Position numbers and translations under genes: made by a program
Origin: Spirochaetales bacterium
Lineage (GTDB): Bacteria > Spirochaetota > Spirochaetia > DAHUYW01
Assembly: GCA_027306915.1 (NCBI GenBank)
Contig: DAHUYW010000019.1
Coordinates: 6,307-70,306, forward strand
DNA: 64,000 bases
Direction of reading: 5' to 3'
Notes under the pieces: generated by a model
Told to the model about the DNA's origin: nothing
Database searches by the model: none
The model's input: only the letters and a program-made list of their open reading frames with translations
Shown: one piece after another, positions 1 through 8,554 of the stretch
Layout: the number at the start of each line of letters is the position of its first letter
Numbering within the stretch: the stretch's first letter is position 1

Positions 1-955
1 ACATCCCGGCAAGCCTGGAGGCCCCGATGATTCGAACCCCATCTATGGCGATCTCCTCGTCCGGCCGCGAGCCCTCAACGTTTCCCCCGCTGTCAACGGC
101 CATGTCGATGACGATGCTGCCGGGCCTCATCCCGTCTAGCATCTTCCGCGTCACGATGAGCGGGGCTTGGCGCCCGAACACCTGTGCAGTCGTTATCACC
201 ACGTCTGCGCCGGCGCAGTGCGCGGCCATCGCCTCCTGCTGCTTTTCGAGCTGCTGCGCACTGAGCTCCTTCGCGTAGCCCTCTTTCGTTTGTCCGGTCT
301 CTCCGAGGTCGATCTTGACGAACTGGGCTCCGAGCGACTTGACCTGGTCTTCCACGACGGGACGCGTGTCGAAGGCCTCCACGCGCGCGCCGAGGCGGTG
401 GGCGGTCGCGATCGCCTGCAGTCCGGCAACCCCCGCGCCGATGACGAACACTTTCGCGGGAGTGAGAGTTCCCGCCGGCGTCACCATCATGGGGAACACG
501 CGGTCGAGCCTCTCGGCGGCGAGAATGACCGCCGCGTATCCGGCAAGGCTCGCCTGGGAGCTGACCGAGTCCATCTTCTGGGCTCGCGTGACGCGGGGAA
601 TCATCTCCATCGAAATCGCGTCGACCCGTCGATCGGCGAGCGCCTGCACCAGCGACCGATCGTTGAAGGGATCGAGGTAGCTGATGTGGATCGAGCCCTC
701 CTTGAGGAGGGCAATTTCTTCAACCGGAGGTTTCGCGAGGCGCAGTACGACGTCCGATCCGGAAAGGACCGAGTGACGATCGGATACCGTCGCGCCAGCG
801 TTTTCGTACTCCTGGTCGGAGAACCCGGCAGAGGCCCCAACGCCTTTCTCGACCTTTAGCGCTGCGCCGAGTCCGGTGAGCTTCTGCACCGTATTAGGGG
901 TAAGGGGAGCTCTCCGCTCATTGGGGTTGAGCTCCCGGGGAATGCCTATTGTCAT
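1..955 (-). CDS. pntAA: NAD(P) transhydrogenase alpha subunit, part 1 (soluble NAD-binding domain), 3' end outside window
   Basis: Soluble NAD(H)-binding domain I of the proton-translocating transhydrogenase, which passes hydride between NADH and NADP+ using the proton gradient. The protein opens MTIGIPRELNPNERRAPLTP, the usual AlaDH/PntA N-terminus. The nucleotide-binding loop VFVIGAGVAGLQA lies near residue 165, followed by EAFDTRPVVEDQVKSLGA. The ATG at 955-953 is the first Met that gives this conserved start. The frame stays open to base 1, so the gene is cut by the window edge after about 318 codons. It is the last gene of a three-gene minus-strand operon. In most bacteria this subunit gene comes first, so its place downstream of pntB is unusual. 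Confidence 0.95.
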   Translation of the reverse strand, partial: MTIGIPRELNPNERRAPLTPNTVQKLTGLGAALKVEKGVGASAGFSDQEYENAGATVSDRHSVLSGSDVVLRLAKPPVEEIALLKEGSIHISYLDPFNDRSLVQALADRRVDAISMEMIPRVTRAQKMDSVSSQASLAGYAAVILAAERLDRVFPMMVTPAGTLTPAKVFVIGAGVAGLQAIATAHRLGARVEAFDTRPVVEDQVKSLGAQFVKIDLGETGQTKEGYAKELSAQQLEKQQEAMAAHCAGADVVITTAQVFGRQAPLIVTRKMLDGMRPGSIVIDMAVDSGGNVEGSRPDEEIAIDGVRIIGASRLAGM

Positions 956-1032
956 GTTTCGTATCCCGGTAGAAGTCCTTGCATAGGTAAGCGATTGTTC
1001 CTGTCGCAGCCGTCGATCGGCCCGACAGCTCT

Positions 1033-2463
1033 TTAGTTCATCCTCTGGATCTCGTTGACCAGCTTGGATACGGAGTCGCGGGCATCTCCGAAGAGCATCC
1101 TGGTCTTGTCGTTGTAGAAAAGCTCGTTCTCAATGCCAGCGAAACCCGGGCTCATGCTTCGTTTCAGAACGATGACCTGCTTCGAGTCCGCCGCGTTTAG
1201 AATAGGCATCCCGTAGATCGGACTGCCCTTATCCGAGTTGGCTGCCGGATTGACCACGTCATTGGCCCCGACGACCAACGTCACGTCGGCCCGTTGGAAG
1301 TCCGAGTTGATTGCGTCCATTTCGTAGAGTTTGTCGTAGGGAACATTCGCTTCCGCGAGGAGCACGTTCATATGGCCGGGCATGCGTCCCGCGACCGGAT
1401 GGATGGCGTACTTGACCTCGACGCCACGCTGCTCCAGCCCGTCGGCAAGCTCACGCACCTGGTGCTGCGCCCGCGCAACCGCGAGGCCGTAGCCCGGCAC
1501 GATGATCACCATCTGAGCGTACGCAAGGAGGATGGCCGCCTCGTCGGCGGCGATGGGGTTGACCGACTTGTCGGTGCTTCCGTTCCCCGAGGGCCCGCCG
1601 ACGGCGACCTTGCCAAACGCCCCAAAGAGCACGTTGGTGATCGGCCGATTCATGGCCTTACACATGAGAACGGTGAGAAGGGTTCCCGAAGAGCCCACGA
1701 GGGTTCCGCCGATGATCATGGCGATGTTGTTGGTGTTGTAGCCGTCGGCAGCGACTGCGAGCCCGGTGAAGGCGTTCAGAAGCGAGATGACCACCGGCAT
1801 GTCGGCCCCTCCGATTGGAAGCACCATCAGGATGCCGAGGAGGAGGGAGAGCGCGAACAGCAGCAAGAAGAGCAGCGTGCTCTGCCCGAAGCCGATGAGG
1901 TAGACCCAGAGCGCCGCGATGCCGGCGAGGATTGTCGCGTTCACCGCCTGCTGGAGCGGGTAGGTCACCGGCTTTTCGATGAAGCCTTGCAGCTTGCTGA
2001 AGGCAATGATACTTCCCGCAAAGGAGATCGAGCCGACGAGCGTCGAGAAGGGCATCGTAATCGTGAAGATCGTCGAGACCCCCGCTCCGCCGTGGAGGCG
2101 GTTTACGAAATCCATTGTGGCGACGAGGGCGGCGGCGCCTCCCCCGACGCCATTGAAGATCGCCACCATCTGCGGGATCGCTGTCATCTTGACCGAGCGG
2201 GCTCCGATCGCCCCGATGACCAGACCGACCACGACCCCGATGACGATGAGCACGTAGTTCAGGGTCTGCCCGTGAGGAAGGGAGGGGCCGGCGACGCCTT
2301 TCAGCAGGGGAATGGTGGCGCCAACGGCGACCAGCATCCCCAGCGCTGCGATGAAGTTGCCCGAGCGCGCGCTTTCCGGGGAGCTCATGCGCCTCATACC
2401 GAAGATGAAGAGAACAGCGGCAAGGAGATAGGCGAGCGCAATGATAATGTGAAGCGCCATCAT
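1033..2463 (-). CDS. pntB: NAD(P) transhydrogenase subunit beta
   Basis: Membrane domain plus NADP(H)-binding domain III of the transhydrogenase, 476 residues, the normal family length. The N-terminal 270 residues are a run of hydrophobic helices. The C-terminal part contains the NADP-binding stretch IIVPGYGLAVARAQHQV (about 315-331), then HPVAGRMPGHMNVLLAEA and LVVGANDVVNPAA, all hallmarks of PntB. The ATG overlaps the end of the upstream pntA2 by four bases, which implies translational coupling. It lies between pntA2 and pntA1. Confidence 0.96.
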   Translation of the reverse strand: MMALHIIIALAYLLAAVLFIFGMRRMSSPESARSGNFIAALGMLVAVGATIPLLKGVAGPSLPHGQTLNYVLIVIGVVVGLVIGAIGARSVKMTAIPQMVAIFNGVGGGAAALVATMDFVNRLHGGAGVSTIFTITMPFSTLVGSISFAGSIIAFSKLQGFIEKPVTYPLQQAVNATILAGIAALWVYLIGFGQSTLLFLLLFALSLLLGILMVLPIGGADMPVVISLLNAFTGLAVAADGYNTNNIAMIIGGTLVGSSGTLLTVLMCKAMNRPITNVLFGAFGKVAVGGPSGNGSTDKSVNPIAADEAAILLAYAQMVIIVPGYGLAVARAQHQVRELADGLEQRGVEVKYAIHPVAGRMPGHMNVLLAEANVPYDKLYEMDAINSDFQRADVTLVVGANDVVNPAANSDKGSPIYGMPILNAADSKQVIVLKRSMSPGFAGIENELFYNDKTRMLFGDARDSVSKLVNEIQRMN

Positions 2464-2753
2464 TTCCTGCGCCTGAACATCTGAAGCATTCGGTCGGTGA
2501 CAATGAAGCCGCCGAAGACGTTGATCGAGCCAAAGACCACAGCGAGAAATCCGAAGACGATACCCAAGGGATTCGACGCCGAGGCGAGGACGAGCATCCC
2601 GCCGAGAAGGATAATGCCGTGAATCGCGTTTGTTCCCGACATGAGCGGAGTGTGGAGAACCACTGGCACTTTCGAGATGACTTCAAAGCCGACGAAGATC
2701 GCCATGATGAAGATGTAGAGCAGGGCAATACCGATTGGAATGACGCCCCCCAT
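2460..2753 (-). CDS. pntAB: NAD(P) transhydrogenase alpha subunit, part 2 (small membrane subunit)
   Basis: Small integral membrane subunit with three or four hydrophobic helices (MGGVIPIGIALLYIFIMAIF, the segment after HTPLMSGTNAIHGIILLGGM, and a helix before FVVTDRML-like residues). PLMSGTNAIHGI is diagnostic of the family. The ATG at 2753 was chosen because GGGAGG ends seven bases upstream. A GTG nine codons earlier is in frame but has no such site. It is the first gene of the pntA2-pntB-pntA1 operon. The length of 97 residues is normal. Confidence 0.93.
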   Translation of the reverse strand: MGGVIPIGIALLYIFIMAIFVGFEVISKVPVVLHTPLMSGTNAIHGIILLGGMLVLASASNPLGIVFGFLAVVFGSINVFGGFIVTDRMLQMFRRRK

Positions 2754-3277
2754 AGTGATGCCTCCCGATGCTTGTCTCACGCGCGTACGAGACCTACTCT
2801 GAGGAGCGATTGGGCTGTCTCTCTCGATCCGGTCGTTCGAGTCTCACTGGAACGGGCCTTTCTTCGCCGTGCGTGAAGAGTCACCAGAGAGGGAGCTCAG
2901 AGAAAGGACGCCGCGCGCGCGTGCAGCCGCTCGGCGGACGACACCGCGCGAGCTGTGCACCAAAAGACGCCGCCAACAGTCGGCCGCAAAACGGCTGGCG
3001 CTGGAACCGCCTTCTCGGTTAATAATACCTATCTTGTCAGGAAACATCAATGCTCGATCGTGAGCCAGCCACTCATCGCGCAATAACGATCAGCTCGCGA
3101 ATCGGAACGACATCCTCGAGGATCTCGAGCTTGGGGGAAGCGGCCGACCGATAGGGAGATTGATCTCGCCGCCGGCGCGTGCATGGCTTCAGAGGCCGGA
3201 AAACATGGCCGGGGGGTCTCGCGCTCCACTTCGCCATGTGGTGATGTCCCTGGTACTGCCGTTCGGGAGGATGACTG
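2754..3277. other. Non-coding stretch upstream of the pnt operon
   Basis: About 520 bases without a recognisable gene. Only short open frames of low plausibility are present. The pnt promoter should lie in the left part, but no convincing -35/-10 pair was found. The right part runs into the gene relics that start near 3278. Confidence 0.5.
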
Positions 3278-3470
3278 ACTTACCGCGACTTCGACATTCT
3301 CTTCACGCCCGACAGGCTGATCGTCTTCGCCTATCACGGCTATCCGTGGCTCATTCGCGGCCTCACCTACCGGCGCACCAATCACGGCAGTCTCCACGTA
3401 CGCGGCTGCAAGGAGGAAGGGCATGACGACCACCCCCTTCGACATGGTGGTGCTCAAGGATCTCCGTAGT
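3278..3470 (+). pseudogene. Relic of xylulose-5-phosphate/fructose-6-phosphate phosphoketolase
   Basis: Translation from 3281 reads [20 protein letters not shown], then [15 protein letters not shown], then [10 protein letters not shown]. These are the conserved phosphoketolase C-terminal signatures (family form [20 protein letters not shown] and HVRGYKEEGTTTTPFDM). After KEEG the frame shifts: [13 protein letters not shown] continues in another frame from 3423. A stop at 3272 lies just before the homologous part. Only about 60 codons of an enzyme of roughly 790 residues survive, so this is a decayed internal fragment. It abuts an IS3 relic on the opposite strand. The intact enzyme would cleave pentose phosphate to acetyl phosphate. 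Confidence 0.85.
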
Positions 3471-3557
3471 GTTCCCCTGATTGGTGTCACCTATGCAGCA
3501 GTCTGCCTCCGCAAGTCGGAGGGGCTTCGATATTCCAGCGCAGAATGCGGTCGCCGT

Positions 3558-3700
3558 TCGGAAAAATCGCTCGATGAGCCCGTTCTCTTCAGGCGTGTAG
3601 GGCGTCACGAAGTCCTGGCTTAGCCGGTAGTCACGACAGGCAGCACGAAACCTCCGGTTCTGGAGGATCAGGCGGGCGCTTCCGCGAAGGTCCTCATGTA
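3558..3700 (-). pseudogene. Relic of an IS3-family transposase (integrase core C-terminus)
   Basis: The minus-strand translation contains LQNRRFRAACRDYRLSQDF followed by VTPYTPEENGLIERFFR, the classic end of the IS3 OrfB rve domain with the catalytic Glu in ENGLIERF. Homology stops right after FFR. The catalytic aspartates upstream are missing, and no inverted repeats were recognised. About 45 codons remain of a transposase of roughly 280 residues. This supports an old insertion/deletion event next to the phosphoketolase relic. Confidence 0.8.
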
Positions 3701-3775
3701 GGGCTGGAAGGCCTCCCAGATCGCGTCCATCTCTTCCTGACGCGCGATTTATACCATCTTCCTTGGAGGAAAGCC

Positions 3776-4684
3776 ATGGCCACCAAGAGAGATCGTTTTT
3801 TCCGGACCGTCTTTCTGCTTATCGCCGCTTTCGCGCTGGTCGAATGCACCTCCTCTCCAACGACATTGCGCACTCAGCGGGACGTCATTTTCCAAAATGA
3901 CATCACGTACGCCAAGGTTGGTGATATCGACCTCAAGCTGGATCTATGCCGTCCAGCCCAAGGGAAGGGGCCCTTCCCGGCTCTCATTTTCTTTGGGGGA
4001 GGTGGTTGGACCGAACTAAGTAGGACGGATTACTATCCCGAAATCGGGCAAGCTGCGAGAAGAGGCTATGTGGCTGTCACGGCCGACTACCGTCTTACCA
4101 GCGTCAAGGAAAAGGGCACGACCAAATATCCGTTCCCCGCTCAGCTCTACGACGCAAAGTGCGCTGTTCGTTGGTTACGAGCCAACGCAGCAAAGTACAA
4201 CATAGATTCGGACCATATTGGCGCGATAGGGTTTTCCGCAGGCGCTCAGCTTGCCTTGATGCTCGGCTTGACCAAGCCATCTGACGGGCTCGAAGGGGAA
4301 TGTGGGAACGCCGGCTATTCGAGCAGCGTTCAGGCGGTAGTCAATCAATCAGGGCCTACGGACTTGATCGCTTATTTCCGCGAGACCTTCCCAAACTTCT
4401 ATGCAGTGGATTTGCTTGGCGGTACCCCGGAGCAAGTCCCAGAGCAGTATAAACGTGCCAGCCCTCTCACCTACGTACGAAGTGATAGCCCACCAATTCT
4501 GACGATTCACGGCGACAGCGATCTGGATGTTCGACCGAAACACGCTCAGCTTCTGGATGCAAAGATGAAGGATGTTGGAGCCTTGCACATTCTCATACTT
4601 ACGAAAGGCGGGATGCACGCATGCGCTCCATTTGACAACGTGGTATGGGATTTCTTGGATGGTGTTCTGAAGACACATACATAG
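3776..4684 (+). CDS. Alpha/beta-hydrolase esterase, BD-FAE/carboxylesterase-like, predicted lipoprotein
   Basis: 302 residues. The hydrophobic N-terminus ends LVEC at residue 24, a relaxed lipobox, so a lipid-anchored envelope enzyme is likely. The fold resembles BD-FAE/hormone-sensitive-lipase type esterases: a glycine-rich oxyanion stretch FFGGGGW (the usual His is replaced by Phe), VTADYRL, nucleophile Ser154 in GFSAGAQ, a candidate acid Asp249 in HGDSDLDV and His281 in GGMHAC. TTGGAGGA precedes the ATG at good spacing. Base composition is visibly lower in GC and codon choice more relaxed than in the neighbours, suggesting recent acquisition, which fits the relic-filled DNA just upstream. 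The substrate is unknown. Confidence 0.85.
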   Translation: MATKRDRFFRTVFLLIAAFALVECTSSPTTLRTQRDVIFQNDITYAKVGDIDLKLDLCRPAQGKGPFPALIFFGGGGWTELSRTDYYPEIGQAARRGYVAVTADYRLTSVKEKGTTKYPFPAQLYDAKCAVRWLRANAAKYNIDSDHIGAIGFSAGAQLALMLGLTKPSDGLEGECGNAGYSSSVQAVVNQSGPTDLIAYFRETFPNFYAVDLLGGTPEQVPEQYKRASPLTYVRSDSPPILTIHGDSDLDVRPKHAQLLDAKMKDVGALHILILTKGGMHACAPFDNVVWDFLDGVLKTHT

Positions 4685-4801
4685 CCATTCAGAGGCAATG
4701 TCAACTCCGTGAGTAGCTACGTGCCTCGGGTGATCCTGCCCGCAGTCGGAGGCGGCAGATGACCGGTCGCCCGCGCCGGTCATCCGCCGCGCGAAAATCC
4801 G

Positions 4802-5152
4802 TTACCGCGGGGCCGACTTCATGAGCCCGATGGTGTTGCCCGCCGGATCGGCGAACATCCCGATGGTGACCCCCTCCATGATGGGGGTGACGGGCATAAG
4901 CTCCTTGGCTCCCGCCTTAACGACCTTCTTCATGTAGGCCTGGGGATCATCGACCTCGATGTAGACCGTCACGCGGGGGTCCCCGGCTCCGATTCCGCCG
5001 CCGATGCCTTTGCCCTCGTTGTCGACCAGGCTGTAGTTGCCCATCTCCGGGGCAGGCGGGCTGAGCTTCCATCCGAAGTTGTCGGCGTAGAACTTCTGAA
5101 GCGCGATTGCGTCTTTACCGATAATTTCGAAGTGCATAATGGAATTTGGCAT
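4802..5152 (-). CDS. VOC-family (glyoxalase/bleomycin-resistance-like) protein
   Basis: 116 residues, a single vicinal-oxygen-chelate module pair: MHFEIIGKDAIALQKFYADN at the start, a second repeat VTVYIEVDDPQAYMKKV, and the end MFADPAGNTIGLMKS, which is the typical VOC C-terminal signature. The start at 5152 is set by GGGAGG eight bases upstream, in preference to a longer in-frame reading. The chemistry is not predictable: the sequence is closer to the 27 kDa antigen/CFP30B-like VOC proteins than to true glyoxalase I. Confidence 0.88.
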   Translation of the reverse strand: MPNSIMHFEIIGKDAIALQKFYADNFGWKLSPPAPEMGNYSLVDNEGKGIGGGIGAGDPRVTVYIEVDDPQAYMKKVVKAGAKELMPVTPIMEGVTIGMFADPAGNTIGLMKSAPR

Positions 5153-5289
5153 GGACTTTTCCTCCCTTCTTCTTGCTATGAAGCCAAGACGGCTCGGACG
5201 CTGAGAGTATACCACGGCTCCCGGACGGTCGGAGACCGCCTCGGTCTCTACTCGCTTCTTTCGGGCCAGCGCCGGCCGGAAGGTAGGCC

Positions 5290-5859
5290 ATGATGCTGAA
5301 GCTCATGAATCGTGCGACCAGCATCGTCGAGATCGAAGGCGGGGTCGCGATCACCGCCCCCGAGAAGTCCGACGATTTCATCGACATGTTCACTCGAGTC
5401 GTGAAGTTCGATGCCCCCTGCTACCACACGGCCGTGCGCGGGGACTTCATCGCTCGGTGCAGGGTCAAGCCCGATCTTAAGGCGACCTACGACGCCGGCG
5501 GTATCCTCGTCTGCGAATCCAAGAGTCGCTGGATCAAGCTCGAGCTCGAGCGGACCGACCTCGGCTATTCGTCGATCGTCTCGGTAGTCACCGAGAAGGT
5601 TTCGGACGACTCCAACGGAGAAAAGATGGACGCCGCGGCCGTGTGGCTCCAGGTCGTCCGCAAGGGCAACAATTGGTGCCTCCACCACTCACTCGACGGC
5701 TTTAAATGGAAGATGACGAGGTATTTCCACCTCAAGATGAAGAGCGAGGTAGCGATCGGCATGGAGGCGCAGTCACCGCTCGGCGAGGGCTGCCGAGTCG
5801 AGTTCACCGGCTTCGAGATCGTCCCTAACACCTTCACCGATATCAGGGCCGCGCGGTAG
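5290..5859 (+). CDS. DUF1349 (concanavalin-like) domain protein
   Basis: 189 residues, cytosolic, no signal peptide. It matches the DUF1349 pattern: a beta-sandwich with DFIARCRVKPDLKATYDAGG, then LVCESKSRWIKLELE, then WLQVVRKGNNWCLHHSLDG and IGMEAQSPLGEGCRVEFTGF. Yeast and bacterial relatives have been called regulation of enolase 1, but no enzymatic role is established. It stands alone, with 5' GGAAGGT-like purines before the start. An ATGATG gives two equivalent start codons. Confidence 0.8.
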   Translation: MMLKLMNRATSIVEIEGGVAITAPEKSDDFIDMFTRVVKFDAPCYHTAVRGDFIARCRVKPDLKATYDAGGILVCESKSRWIKLELERTDLGYSSIVSVVTEKVSDDSNGEKMDAAAVWLQVVRKGNNWCLHHSLDGFKWKMTRYFHLKMKSEVAIGMEAQSPLGEGCRVEFTGFEIVPNTFTDIRAAR

Positions 5860-6008
5860 TCCCTCTTCAACTCCGCGAGGAGATTCGCGATTCCCGCACG
5901 CCGCCGCCGTTTGCAGTTTCAACTTGACAGAATGACTAAGATACAACCAAAATTGGGTTCGCCTCAGAACGCAAGGGCATGCATGAATAGATCTCTCGGA
6001 GGTTGCCA

Positions 6009-6536
6009 ATGAAAGCACTTCTAGGTTGGTCCGTCGTGATTGTCACTCTCGTATTGTTAGGATCCTGTTCCTCCCTTCCATCCAGCGTAGGCAACGTGTT
6101 GGGATCGGTCGCTGCCGGGAACGCAAGCTCAAACGCCACGGCATCGGCCGCCGCGCCTATCGGTTTCCCGTCGGGAGATGTCCTGGCCACCGCCGACTCG
6201 AGCCAGACCGACGGAACCTATTGGGTCGTAAAGGTCATTACTCCCGCCTCGGCTGCGACGAAGAATCAGGCGCAGGTCCTTCGCGTCGAAGACGGAAAGG
6301 AGTACTGGGCGAACTTCGTCACGCCCACCCACAAGACGGTGCAAGCGCAGCTTGCGCTCGGCTCCGAGGTCTACTATCTACCCCGGGATTCGATGAATTC
6401 AAGCGTAGATGAGCAGTCCTATACCCAGGACCCCTGGCAGTTGGGAAGGGTGACCTCCGTTGACGATCTCTACAAGGGGGAGGTACAGATCAGCGGCACC
6501 GAATATTACATTAAGTGGACGCGAATGGCGAACTAA
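6009..6536 (+). CDS. Predicted lipoprotein of unknown function
   Basis: 175 residues. The N-terminus MKALLGWSVVIVTLVLLGSC is a lipoprotein signal with Cys20 as lipidation site. A low-complexity Ala/Ser/Asn linker follows (about 30-52). The rest is a small beta-rich domain containing TYWVVKVITPASAATKNQAQ, KEYWANFVTPTH and GRVTSVDDLYKGEVQISG. I do not recognise the family. ATG 6009 is preferred to the upstream in-frame TTG because GGAGG sits just upstream. A stem-loop follows the stop. Confidence 0.75.
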   Translation: MKALLGWSVVIVTLVLLGSCSSLPSSVGNVLGSVAAGNASSNATASAAAPIGFPSGDVLATADSSQTDGTYWVVKVITPASAATKNQAQVLRVEDGKEYWANFVTPTHKTVQAQLALGSEVYYLPRDSMNSSVDEQSYTQDPWQLGRVTSVDDLYKGEVQISGTEYYIKWTRMAN

Positions 6537-6541
6537 CCCTT

Positions 6542-6571
6542 CGTGACCCGACCCACCCGGGCCGGGTCACG
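6542..6571. terminator. Hairpin between convergent genes
   Basis: A 9-bp perfect stem CGTGACCCG/CGGGTCACG encloses a 12-base loop directly after the lipoprotein gene and overlaps the stop codon of the convergent DUF429 gene. There is no clear T-run on either side, so termination is plausible but not certain. Confidence 0.5.
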
Positions 6572-7226
6572 ACCTCGGCTTGGGGACCACGATCAGCCCG
6601 CCGTCGAGGTCGCCGTAGGATTTAAACGAGCCGATCGCGAGATAGGTGGCCGCGAGCGCACAGAGGGCGGCGTCGAGGTAGTCGAGGTTCGGGAGCCTCG
6701 ACACATCGACTCCCGCGTTGCTCAAGACTTTTCGTCGGGCGGCGCGCTTCTCGCGTGCCGATGCGGCGCTTCCTGAAAGAACCCGTGCAATGGCGTGCGG
6801 GAAGGTCTCAAAGCAGATCGGGTCGTCGCTCACGTTCCATCGGCCGCCGAAGAGCGCGTGCGACCGCTCAAGGCGGCGGAAGAGCTCGGAGCCGTTTAGC
6901 ATCCAGTCGTAGAAGCCGCTCCCTGCGGGTGCCGATCGGTGGAGCTCTTTGGCTCTCGCCTCGGTCGGGGTGAGAAAGCAGTAGATCCCTTCGCGTCTCA
7001 TCTCCCTTTCGGCGAGCCGCGGCTCCGCCTCCTTCGCTCGCCACCGGCAGGGCGCGTCCACCCCGATGAGGCTCGCGCCCCGTTCGCGACACCAGCGCGC
7101 GATCTCGTTTGCGCTCAAGGAGTGGTGAATCCCGTCCCTGTCGAGCGCACCGTCGCGGAACAGAACTGCGTGGAAGCCCTTCCCGGGGCCGCCTACATCC
7201 ACGCCGGCGACTACTGAACCGTCCAT
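6567..7226 (-). CDS. DUF429 family protein (predicted RNase H-like nuclease fold)
   Basis: 219 residues from the chosen start. The N-terminal VVAGVDVGGPGKGFHAVLF and ASLIGVDAPCRWR are the DUF429 acidic motifs on an RNase H-like core. Further family marks are GIYCFLTPTEARA, FETFPHAIARVL and NLDYLDAALCALAATYLA. ATG 7226 is used because CGAGGAG lies about ten bases upstream, although two further in-frame starts exist upstream. No function has been proven for the family. Confidence 0.8.
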   Translation of the reverse strand: MDGSVVAGVDVGGPGKGFHAVLFRDGALDRDGIHHSLSANEIARWCRERGASLIGVDAPCRWRAKEAEPRLAEREMRREGIYCFLTPTEARAKELHRSAPAGSGFYDWMLNGSELFRRLERSHALFGGRWNVSDDPICFETFPHAIARVLSGSAASAREKRAARRKVLSNAGVDVSRLPNLDYLDAALCALAATYLAIGSFKSYGDLDGGLIVVPKPRS

Positions 7227-7357
7227 GGCGGCATGCTCCTCGGTGGGGCGGTTCTCGTCAACGGTCGCGGCCATGCTAGGCATGTACTGCGAGGCGCGCG
7301 CCCCCTGACCGCCGACCGCCCGTTGGCACGTCATCGCGGCGCTGCTACTATCCCCCT

Positions 7358-8368
7358 ATGATCCTCTACCGCCCGGGGCACGGCGCCCCACTTGCAGACT
7401 TCGGCATCCAGATTCCCGCGGCACCCGACCGAATCGCAAAGATCCTGGACGCCCTGCGAAAGGACCCGCTTCTCGGACCGCTCGAAGAACAGTGGCTCAT
7501 CGGCGACGACGGGAGCGCCCTCACACGAACGGACCTCGAGCGGGTGCATTCAAGCGAGTACGTCGCGCGCCTCTTTTCCGACGATATCGACAAGATCCTG
7601 ATCGAGGTCTATGAGCTCATCGACTCCGATGGGAACTATCATCGCTATAATCCCGCGTCGGCGAAGCGTCCCTTGAGAGAGATGTTCGACCGGACGCTTC
7701 GCGCCCAGGCCGGCACCTATCAGTGCTGCCGCGTGGCGGCCGAGGGCGGCTTCTGCTTCTTTCTCGGAGGAGGCGGCCACCACGCCCACCGGGACTTCGG
7801 CCACGGCTTCTGCGTCGTGAACGACATCGTCATTCCCCTGCGCAGGATGCAGGCCGAGCGCCGCATCAAGACCGCGTGGGTCATCGATGTCGATGCCCAC
7901 AAGGGCGACGGCGTGGCGGCGATCACCGAAGGGGATGCGTCGATCGTGACCTTGAGCGCCCACATGGCCCACGGATGGCCGCTCGATCTCCCGGAGTATC
8001 GCGAGGATGGCAGCCGCCATCCCAGCTACATCCCCTCGGACATCGACATCCCCATCGAGCGCGGCGAGGAGGCGGTGTACTGCGACCGCCTTCGGGAGGG
8101 GCTCGAGAGGCTTGCCGACTTCGCCGAGGCCGATTTTGCGCTCGTCGAGCTTGGGGCCGATCCTTACGAGAAGGACGCCCTCCCCTCCACGAAGCCGCTT
8201 CAGCTCACCCTCGAGCAGATGCTCGAGCGCGATCTTCTGATCTACGATTTTCTCAAGCGGCGAAAGATTCCCGCGGCCTACCTCATGTCCGGAGGATACG
8301 GGGAGCACTCGTGGGAGCCCTACCCGCCCTTCCTGAAGCACGCGCTCAAGGACCGATTGGGCCTGTAG
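7358..8368 (+). CDS. Histone-deacetylase-family (class I/acetoin-utilisation-like) deacetylase
   Basis: 336 residues. Zn-dependent amidohydrolase of the HDAC/AcuC superfamily: the active-site pair in GGGGHHAHRDFGHGFCVVND, zinc ligands in WVIDVDAHKGDG (Asp and His), the third acidic ligand in LVELGADPYEKD, and the glycine loop LMSGGYGEHS. Bacterial members deacetylate small molecules (polyamines, acetoin-pathway proteins) as well as proteins. It is monocistronic, divergent from the DUF429 gene. A bacterial histone gene lies 2.3 kb downstream, which makes a chromatin substrate conceivable but unproven. Confidence 0.9.
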   Translation: MILYRPGHGAPLADFGIQIPAAPDRIAKILDALRKDPLLGPLEEQWLIGDDGSALTRTDLERVHSSEYVARLFSDDIDKILIEVYELIDSDGNYHRYNPASAKRPLREMFDRTLRAQAGTYQCCRVAAEGGFCFFLGGGGHHAHRDFGHGFCVVNDIVIPLRRMQAERRIKTAWVIDVDAHKGDGVAAITEGDASIVTLSAHMAHGWPLDLPEYREDGSRHPSYIPSDIDIPIERGEEAVYCDRLREGLERLADFAEADFALVELGADPYEKDALPSTKPLQLTLEQMLERDLLIYDFLKRRKIPAAYLMSGGYGEHSWEPYPPFLKHALKDRLGL

Positions 8369-8407
8369 AAGGGCGAGCTTCTGAAGGCGGATCCGCGACA
8401 ACGCCGG

Positions 8408-8551
8408 TTATCGGGCCTTCGTCACCGGATAGCGGATGATCGTGTAATAGCTCGCAGGTCTCGCGAGGGGGGTACCGGGGCCGCGCAGGTACTCCTCCTC
8501 GTGCTCACCGGAAATCCTGTGGGCGTCGGGCCGATAGCCGTCGGACGAACG
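8408..8551 (-). pseudogene. Possible C-terminal fragment of a GyrI-like effector-binding protein
   Basis: Directly downstream of the nitroreductase stop, a frame without start codon encodes about 46 residues: SDGYRPDAHRISGEHEEEYL, then a short linker, then SYYTIIRYPVTKAR and a stop. The GYRPD and terminal YPV pattern recalls the end of GyrI-like/AraC effector domains. The identification is weak and only a fragment is left. Confidence 0.25.
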
Positions 8552-8554
8552 CCT

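Noticed and set aside
20..45. tRNA-like T-loop sequence (GATTCGAACCCC)
   Set aside because: It lies inside the pntA1 coding frame and no acceptor stem, anticodon arm or D-arm can be built around it.
5924..5952. TTGACA before the lipoprotein gene as promoter
   Set aside because: The -35 is perfect but no acceptable -10 lies at 16-18 bases.
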